In this document: positions 6,627 to 10,688 of the stretch, one piece after another
Layout of the letters: each line of letters starts with the position of its first letter
Numbering within the stretch: position 1 is the stretch's first letter
NCBI GenBank assembly: GCA_018660305.1
Contig: JABJKO010000018.1
Coordinates: 1 to 10,688, forward strand
DNA length: 10,688 nucleotides
Reading direction: 5' to 3'
DNA from: Rhodospirillaceae bacterium
GTDB taxonomy: Bacteria; Pseudomonadota; Alphaproteobacteria; MPNO01; UBA2964
The notes under the pieces: generated by a model
Databases searched by the model: none
The model's input: only the letters and a program-made list of their open reading frames with translations
What the model was told of the DNA's origin: nothing
Made by a program: the position numbers and the translations under genes

Positions 6627-8285
6627 TCAACGGACCAGTTGTGCCTCTCCAATTAATTCCGCAATCTCCTGACGGAGAAGGAATTTTTGAATCTTTCCGC
6701 TTGGCGTCATAGGAAATTCGTCGCGGATTTCGAGCCGCTCCGGCAATTTCCATGCGCTGATCTGCTTGCCCCGCAGGAAACTTATCATCTCTTCGAACGT
6801 GAGGCTTTCCCCCGGTGCGCAAATGACATAGGCACAGACCCGCTCCGAGAGCACCGGGTCGGGCATGGCGACGCAGGCGGCGCTGACGATTTTCGTATGG
6901 GTGAAGAGCAATTCCTCAATCTCGCGGGCGGAGATATTGGCGCCGCCGCGAATGATCATGTCTTTCTTGCGGCCGACGACGCTGACATAACCCTCGGCGT
7001 CCAAGGTGCAAATATCGCCCGTCGCATACCAGCCGCCCTCAAGGTTCACCTGGCGGGTGGTTTCAGGGTCCTTGTAATAACCCGCATACCGCGCGGCGGA
7101 CTGGATTTGCAGCTCGCCTTCGTCATCGGGGCCCGCCGGCTCCCCGGTCTCAAGATCCACCAAGCGCCCCTCGACGCCGGGAATAATCCGGCCATCGGTG
7201 CTGTAACGCCGGACCATGGGGGCGTCCGGAGAGACCGCGCTGTTGATCAGGGTTTCGGATGAGCCATAAATCGCCGAGACAAACAGGTCAAAATCTTCGT
7301 CGGCCTGCTTGACCAGTTCTCTTGGAATAGGCGCGCCGCCGCAGGCAAAGGTCTTCAGGGATTTCAGCTTTTGCCGGCTGGCGTTCGGCGCATTCATCAG
7401 ACCGTGGAGGAATGGTGTCGCCGACAGGGTATAGATGCAGCGTTCCCCATGAATGAGGTCAACAGCCGCTGCCGCATCCCAATGCTCCTGCCATACGGCC
7501 GTCAGCCCATACTGCACCGGCAGCCGCGCACCGGCGATAACGGCCGTGGTGTGACCAACTGGCGACGCCATGAAGATCGCATCGCCTAGCGCAAAACCGA
7601 CCGTGTCGTTCAATTGATCGGTGCCGGCGCCCATTGTGTTGTGGGTGTGCATGACGCCCTTGGGCTCCGCCGTCGTGCCCGAGGTGAAAATCAAGGTTGC
7701 CACCATGTTCGGGTCCGGGCGCAGCTGATCGATTGTGGCGCTGGACACCTCATCCTCCCAAGCTTTCGTCAAAAGCTCGTCGAACCGCCGCATGCTTTTC
7801 GGGACCTCTTCGCCGGCAACGAAGACATGCTTCAAATGGGGCAGATCCGGCCACAGCTCGGCCACCATTTCGGTATAGTCGAAGTTGCGGTAACGATCGG
7901 GGATCAGCAACAGGGCGGTCTCGGCGTAGCCGAGGATGTAGCCGACTTCATGTTGGCGATAGACGGCGCCAATCGAATTCGTCACGGCGCCAAGCTTGGT
8001 GGCGGCGCAATGCAGGATCAGCCATTCCGCCCAATTCGGCAATTGGATAGAGATGACATCGCCCGGCCGGATACCGAGCTGGTAAAGCCCGCAAGCGGCC
8101 CGATGCGCCAGGCGGTCCAGTTCGGCGAAGGTGAGCCGCCATTTTCGGTCGATCAAAACCAATTGCTCACCGCGCTCGGCCGCGTGCCGGCGCAGGCAAT
8201 CGTCAAGGGTCTGGTTCCGCCACTCGCCCGCCGCAACCCGCGCTTCGATCGTGGCGGCATCGTGGTAGATCTCTCGAATAGCCAT
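6627..8285 (-). CDS. AMP-forming acyl-CoA ligase (cyclohexanecarboxylate/medium-chain acyl-CoA synthetase-like)
   Basis: A 552-residue ANL-superfamily ligase that should activate a carboxylic acid with ATP and CoA. Motifs in order: TSGTTAEPKG at 201-210 (phosphate loop), CGGAPIP at 315-321, YGSSE at 340-344, GWYATGD at 418-424, VGRKKDMIIRGGANIS at 437-452 and the C-terminal PSGKIQK at 528-534 with catalytic Lys531. The N-terminal run with TLDDCLRRHAAERG (26-39) and LPNWAEW (82-88) is, by family style, closest to cyclohexanecarboxylate-CoA ligases and related medium-chain or alicyclic acid ligases, though assigning the acid from motifs is not reliable. The ATG at 8285 is preferred over one at 8321 because an AAAGGGGGA Shine-Dalgarno lies 6 bases upstream and MAIREIYHDAATIEARVAAGEW-type starts fit the family. 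The gene stands alone on the minus strand between the ADH and the SDR, and its product could supply acyl-CoA to the acyl-CoA dehydrogenase. Confidence 0.92.
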   Translation of the reverse strand: MAIREIYHDAATIEARVAAGEWRNQTLDDCLRRHAAERGEQLVLIDRKWRLTFAELDRLAHRAACGLYQLGIRPGDVISIQLPNWAEWLILHCAATKLGAVTNSIGAVYRQHEVGYILGYAETALLLIPDRYRNFDYTEMVAELWPDLPHLKHVFVAGEEVPKSMRRFDELLTKAWEDEVSSATIDQLRPDPNMVATLIFTSGTTAEPKGVMHTHNTMGAGTDQLNDTVGFALGDAIFMASPVGHTTAVIAGARLPVQYGLTAVWQEHWDAAAAVDLIHGERCIYTLSATPFLHGLMNAPNASRQKLKSLKTFACGGAPIPRELVKQADEDFDLFVSAIYGSSETLINSAVSPDAPMVRRYSTDGRIIPGVEGRLVDLETGEPAGPDDEGELQIQSAARYAGYYKDPETTRQVNLEGGWYATGDICTLDAEGYVSVVGRKKDMIIRGGANISAREIEELLFTHTKIVSAACVAMPDPVLSERVCAYVICAPGESLTFEEMISFLRGKQISAWKLPERLEIRDEFPMTPSGKIQKFLLRQEIAELIGEAQLVR

Positions 8286-8300
8286 GACCGGTCCCCCTTT
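8286..8300 (-). promoter_or_regulatory. Ribosome binding site that fixes the acyl-CoA ligase start
   Basis: On the minus strand AAAGGGGGA occupies 8300 to 8292 and is followed by six bases before the ATG at 8285. The alternative in-frame ATG at 8321 has no comparable purine run, and its extra 12 residues would be coded partly by an inverted-repeat arm. Confidence 0.65.
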
Positions 8301-8366
8301 CCGGACCGCATGCCGGCCCACACAAGACGATATTATTTTATTTCATGCCCGCCGGCATGCAACCGG
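8301..8366. repeat. Inverted repeat bracketing the probable ligase promoter (operator candidate)
   Basis: GCATGCCGGC at 8308-8317 is repeated exactly in inverted orientation as GCCGGCATGC at 8351-8360. CCGG extends the match on both outer sides (8301-8304 and 8363-8366) after 3 and 2 intervening bases. The 33-bp centre is AT-rich and on the minus strand contains TAAAAT (8340 to 8335), a good -10 candidate. The right arm would then cover the -35 region and the left arm the early transcribed region. This is the arrangement expected for a repressor with paired sites, or the arms could pair in the leader RNA. Function is inference. Confidence 0.5.
8335..8362 (-). promoter_or_regulatory. Candidate promoter of the acyl-CoA ligase gene
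   Basis: On the minus strand TTGCAT (8362 to 8357) and TAAAAT (8340 to 8335) are 16 bases apart. The -10 matches five of six consensus bases, whereas the -35 matches only three. A start near 8328 would give a leader of about 43 bases. The -35 lies inside the right arm of the inverted repeat at 8301-8366. Confidence 0.35.
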
Positions 8367-8452
8367 ACAAATAATCAAACCTTGGAACATCACACCTAGC
8401 AGGCTGCTGGAGAACTCAACACTATTCTATTGGCGACGCCAGGCCAAAACCG

Positions 8453-8484
8453 TCGCTCCCGCGAAGGCGGAGGCGGGAATGACC
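8453..8484. repeat. Short palindromic intergenic repeat (hairpin)
   Basis: The left arm GTCGCTCCCGC (8453-8463) pairs with the right arm GCGGGAATGAC (8474-8484) around a 10-base loop, with one G-T wobble and one mismatch. The TCCCGC...GCGGGAATGAC form matches the general look of dispersed palindromes (GTCATTCCCGC type) found between genes in many proteobacteria. The preceding 8400-8450 stretch (CAGGCTGCTGGAGAACTC and what follows) also has the look of mobile-element-associated intergenic DNA. No target duplication is evident. Confidence 0.55.
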
Positions 8485-8548
8485 ATGCCGTGCCAACTCT
8501 GTGGTAGATTGCCGTCACGGACAAGATTTCAAATCAAGATTACCGATT

Positions 8549-8555
8549 GGCGGAG
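8549..8555 (+). promoter_or_regulatory. Ribosome binding site that fixes the SDR start
   Basis: GGCGGAG ends six bases before the ATG at 8562. An in-frame TTG at 8547 would place this purine run inside the coding region and add five residues to a protein that otherwise begins with the standard SDR start MRLENKVALLTG. Confidence 0.7.
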
Positions 8556-8561
8556 ATAAAC

Positions 8562-9332
8562 ATGCGATTAGAAAACAAAGTGGCCCTGTTGACAGGTGCC
8601 GCCGCTGCAATAGACGGCGAATTGATGGGTTTTGGCGGGGCATCCGCCCATCTGTTCGTGCGGGAGGGCGCCAAGGTTGTCTTGACCGACATTCGTGATG
8701 AGCTGGGCGAGCGTTCAGCCGCCGCCCTGCGGGAACGGGGGGCCGATGCCATTTACCGGCATTTGGATGTAACTTCGGAAGCGGACTGGAAGCAGGCCGT
8801 TGAGGACACGATGGAGGCATACGGCCGCCTTGATATCTTGTTCAACAACGCCGGCGTCGCCTTTCCCTCAAAGATCGAAAATTTATCGGAAGAGACTTGG
8901 GACCTCGAACTTGCCGTGCATGCCAAGGGCGCCTTTCTTGGCACCAAGACCGTCATTCCGGCCATGCGCCGGGGCGGCGGCGGATCGATCATCAATACTT
9001 CATCCATAATGGGTATCGTGGGCAGTCCGACGACGCCTGCTTATTCCGCCGCCAAGGGCGCTATCCGGCTGTTCACCAAAACGGCAGCACTGCAGTATGC
9101 AGCGGAAAATATCCGCGTGAATTCAATCCATCCCGGATATGCGACCACCCCGCTTACGTCCGAGCGGTTCAGTGATCCGGCGGTCAACGAAGTGCTTCTG
9201 GACAAGACCCCCATGGGCCGCCTTGGAACCGCCGAAGACATCGCAAACGGCGTCCTGTTTCTGGCTTCCGACGAGTCCGCCTGGATGACCGGCACGGAAC
9301 TGGTCATAGATGGCGGCATGACCGCCCAATAA
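8562..9332 (+). CDS. Short-chain dehydrogenase/reductase with enlarged glycine-rich loop
   Basis: A 256-residue classical-type SDR, expected to interconvert a hydroxyl and a carbonyl with NAD(P)(H). Visible motifs are NNAG at 95-98, Ser148 in INTSS, YSAAK at 161-165 (Tyr161, Lys165), and the C-terminal IDGGMTAQ at 249-256. Asp43 at the end of the second strand (VVLTD) favours NAD over NADP. Two features are unusual. The TGxxxGxG cofactor loop is expanded: TGAAAAIDGELMGFGGASA at 11-29 contains about seven extra residues before the GFGGA part. The position of the family's catalytic Asn (VNxxG) holds His120 in AVHAKGAFLGTK. The rest of the active site is intact, so it is probably an active subfamily rather than a broken gene. 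The ATG at 8562 is supported by GGCGGAG. It lies 35 bases upstream of the MBL hydrolase on the same strand, likely one operon. Confidence 0.92.
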   Translation: MRLENKVALLTGAAAAIDGELMGFGGASAHLFVREGAKVVLTDIRDELGERSAAALRERGADAIYRHLDVTSEADWKQAVEDTMEAYGRLDILFNNAGVAFPSKIENLSEETWDLELAVHAKGAFLGTKTVIPAMRRGGGGSIINTSSIMGIVGSPTTPAYSAAKGAIRLFTKTAALQYAAENIRVNSIHPGYATTPLTSERFSDPAVNEVLLDKTPMGRLGTAEDIANGVLFLASDESAWMTGTELVIDGGMTAQ

Positions 9333-9367
9333 ATACCGGTCAGACGGAAAAAAATGGGAGCAGGCAT

Positions 9368-10216
9368 ATGCTGCAATGGAAGATTGGTAACGTCACCGTT
9401 TCTCGGATCGTCGAGCTCGAGGCCCCGACTTCACCGCGTTTTCTCTTCGGGCGCAGCAAACAGGACGTCCTTGGCATCAAATGGCTTAGGCCGCATTTCG
9501 TCACCGAAACCGGTCTGATGATATTGAGTATCCATGCCTTGGTCGTGGAATCCGAGGGGCGTAAAATTATCGTCGATACCTGTCTGGGCAACGACAAGGA
9601 ACGCAAGATTCCGGGCTGGTCCATGCTCAAGGGCAGCTTTCTGGAGGACCTGGCCGAGGCCGGTTTCCCTCGGGAAAGCTTCGATACCGTCATGTGCACC
9701 CATCTGCATGTGGATCATGTCGGCTGGAACACGATGCTGGTCGATGGCAAATGGGCGCCAACATTTCCCAATGCCCGCTATTTGTTTGCCCGTCAGGAAT
9801 GGGAGTACTGGAGCCAGAACGAACAGGACGAATTCGGACCGGTGGTCGAGGATTCCGTACGGCCGATTGTCGATGCGGGTCTGGCTGAACTGGTGGACAT
9901 GGACCACCGGATCACCAGTGAAGTCTGGCTTGAGCCGACACCGGGACATACCCCGGGCCACGTCAGCGTGCGGATCAGCTCACAAGGCGAAGAGGCGGTC
10001 ATCACCGGGGATATGACCCATCATCCCTGCCAGTTTGCCCATCCCGATTGGGCCGCCACCGTGGACTACGATGCCGATCAGTCCACCCAAACCCGCCTCG
10101 ACTTCTACGCGCGGTATGCCGAACAGCCGGTTCTCGTCATCGGCACCCATTTCGCCACCCCCACGGCAGGTAAAATTGTGCGCGATGGCGACGCCTACCG
10201 GCTGGATGTGGATTAA
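9368..10216 (+). CDS. Metallo-beta-lactamase-fold hydrolase (AHL-lactonase-like group)
   Basis: A 282-residue MBL-fold metallohydrolase with a complete binuclear metal site: HLHVDH at 112-117 (His112, His114, Asp116, His117), His194 in PGHTPGH (192-198), Asp215 in TGDM and His261 in GTHF. There is no signal peptide, so it should be cytoplasmic. The fold, length and HxHxDH setting resemble the group holding N-acyl-homoserine lactonases and related lactone or ester hydrolases; phosphotriesterase-like and thioesterase-like members exist as well, so the substrate is open. GGGAG at 9356-9360 and AGG at 9362-9364 precede the ATG at 9368. It follows the SDR by 35 bases with no promoter or terminator visible, suggesting that the two act on one pathway, for instance oxidation of a cyclic alcohol or lactol and then ring opening. 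That role is inference. Confidence 0.9.
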   Translation: MLQWKIGNVTVSRIVELEAPTSPRFLFGRSKQDVLGIKWLRPHFVTETGLMILSIHALVVESEGRKIIVDTCLGNDKERKIPGWSMLKGSFLEDLAEAGFPRESFDTVMCTHLHVDHVGWNTMLVDGKWAPTFPNARYLFARQEWEYWSQNEQDEFGPVVEDSVRPIVDAGLAELVDMDHRITSEVWLEPTPGHTPGHVSVRISSQGEEAVITGDMTHHPCQFAHPDWAATVDYDADQSTQTRLDFYARYAEQPVLVIGTHFATPTAGKIVRDGDAYRLDVD

Positions 10217-10240
10217 CGGCGGAAGGCGATTAAACCGCCC

Positions 10241-10688
10241 CTATCCCACTTCGGCCCGAAGCCGTTCGTGAAGGGATTGTAGAGTGTCGAGGATCATTTG
10301 GACGCCACGGGCGCCTGATTGGAATATCGCTGTGGCGTTCAGGGACACGCCATGGAACCCCATCGCCTTCATGGCGGCGGCACGGGCCACCACCCGGTCG
10401 GGCTGGGCATAGAAGGTTTTGGCCTCCGTGTCGCCGGGACGTGGCGGCGAGGCAATCATGCCTTCCCAGCCCATGGCCTCCGGATCGCGGCCAGCGGCGA
10501 AGGCCGCTTCACGGATGGTATCCATGGCCTGCTTGGCGAAATCCGCGTCCTCGACCTGCCCCGCAAGCCAGCCGTCGGCATATTTGCCAACCCGCCGCAG
10601 GGCGGCGGCGCTCCGACCGCCGATCCAGATGGGCAGATCCGCGCCCGAGGTTGGTTTCGGCTCCATTGCCATGGCAACGGCATTGTAA
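10241..10688 (-). CDS. LLM-class flavin-dependent oxidoreductase, C-terminal part (cut by window edge)
   Basis: The 3' end of a gene reading leftward from beyond the right edge; 149 codons are visible up to a TAG stop at 10243-10241. The segment KPTSGADLPIWIGGRS followed by ALRRVGKYADGWL is the characteristic C-terminal part of luciferase-like (LLM) monooxygenases and F420-dependent reductases, where this region helps to hold the flavin. The codons upstream of an internal ATG at 10672 stay open to the edge and fit the family, so the start lies outside the window and the ATG is not the start. The two convergent genes are separated by only 24 bases. Whether the enzyme uses FMNH2 (monooxygenase) or F420, and on what substrate, cannot be told without the N-terminal half. 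Confidence 0.87.
   Translation of the reverse strand, partial: YNAVAMAMEPKPTSGADLPIWIGGRSAAALRRVGKYADGWLAGQVEDADFAKQAMDTIREAAFAAGRDPEAMGWEGMIASPPRPGDTEAKTFYAQPDRVVARAAAMKAMGFHGVSLNATAIFQSGARGVQMILDTLQSLHERLRAEVG

Noticed and set aside
8286..8321. Upstream ATG at 8321 as start of the acyl-CoA ligase
   Set aside because: It would put an inverted-repeat arm and the AAAGGGGGA Shine-Dalgarno inside the coding region. The start at 8285 has correct spacing and a family-like N-terminus.
7614..8399. A 261-codon open frame on the plus strand
   Set aside because: It is antisense to the acyl-CoA ligase, whose motifs are complete. It has no recognisable domain of its own and no good ribosome binding site.
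10218..10239. GGCGG/CCGCC stem between the convergent MBL and LLM genes, considered as bidirectional terminator
   Set aside because: It has a five-base-pair stem, a 12-base loop and no T-run on either side.

Overview
The window reads as a chromosomal stretch of a GC-rich proteobacterium, most likely an alphaproteobacterium of the Rhodospirillales/Rhizobiales type. This rests on codon use, on protein style (a PP2C-kinase fusion and an alicyclic-acid-type CoA ligase), and on an intergenic palindrome of a kind common in that class. No tRNA, rRNA, CRISPR array, transposase or phage gene is visible.

Layout: (1) At 6-1748 (+) is a membrane-anchored fusion of a PP2C phosphatase and a Ser/Thr kinase; in other proteobacteria this architecture is often found next to nitrate/nitrite transporter genes. 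(2) A gap of about 450 bp (1749-2197) has no convincing gene and separates this signalling gene from a catabolic region. (3) A leftward set, probably one operon, runs from 5328 down to 2198: acyl-CoA dehydrogenase, zinc-free quinone-oxidoreductase-like MDR, and a PuuE-type polysaccharide-deacetylase-fold amidohydrolase. (4) Diverging from it at 5513-6556 (+) is a zinc-dependent alcohol dehydrogenase. (5) Converging on that is an AMP-forming acyl-CoA ligase (8285 down to 6627, minus). (6) Diverging from the ligase are an SDR dehydrogenase (8562-9332, +) and a metallo-beta-lactamase-fold hydrolase (9368-10216, +), probably co-transcribed. (7) The 3' part of an LLM-class flavin-dependent oxidoreductase gene enters from the right edge (10688 down to 10241, minus).

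Taken together, regions 3 to 7 look like a catabolic island for a small organic acid, alcohol or cyclic compound. The enzyme types allow oxidation (LLM monooxygenase, ADH, SDR), hydrolysis of a ring, ester or amide (MBL hydrolase, PuuE-like protein), CoA activation (ligase) and alpha,beta-desaturation (acyl-CoA dehydrogenase), perhaps followed by enoyl reduction (MDR). The substrate cannot be read from the sequence, and the pathway order is inference. Points that deserve a second look are the PuuE-like enzyme without allantoin genes around it, the SDR with an enlarged Rossmann glycine loop and a replaced catalytic Asn, and an exact 10-bp inverted repeat that brackets a probable ligase promoter.
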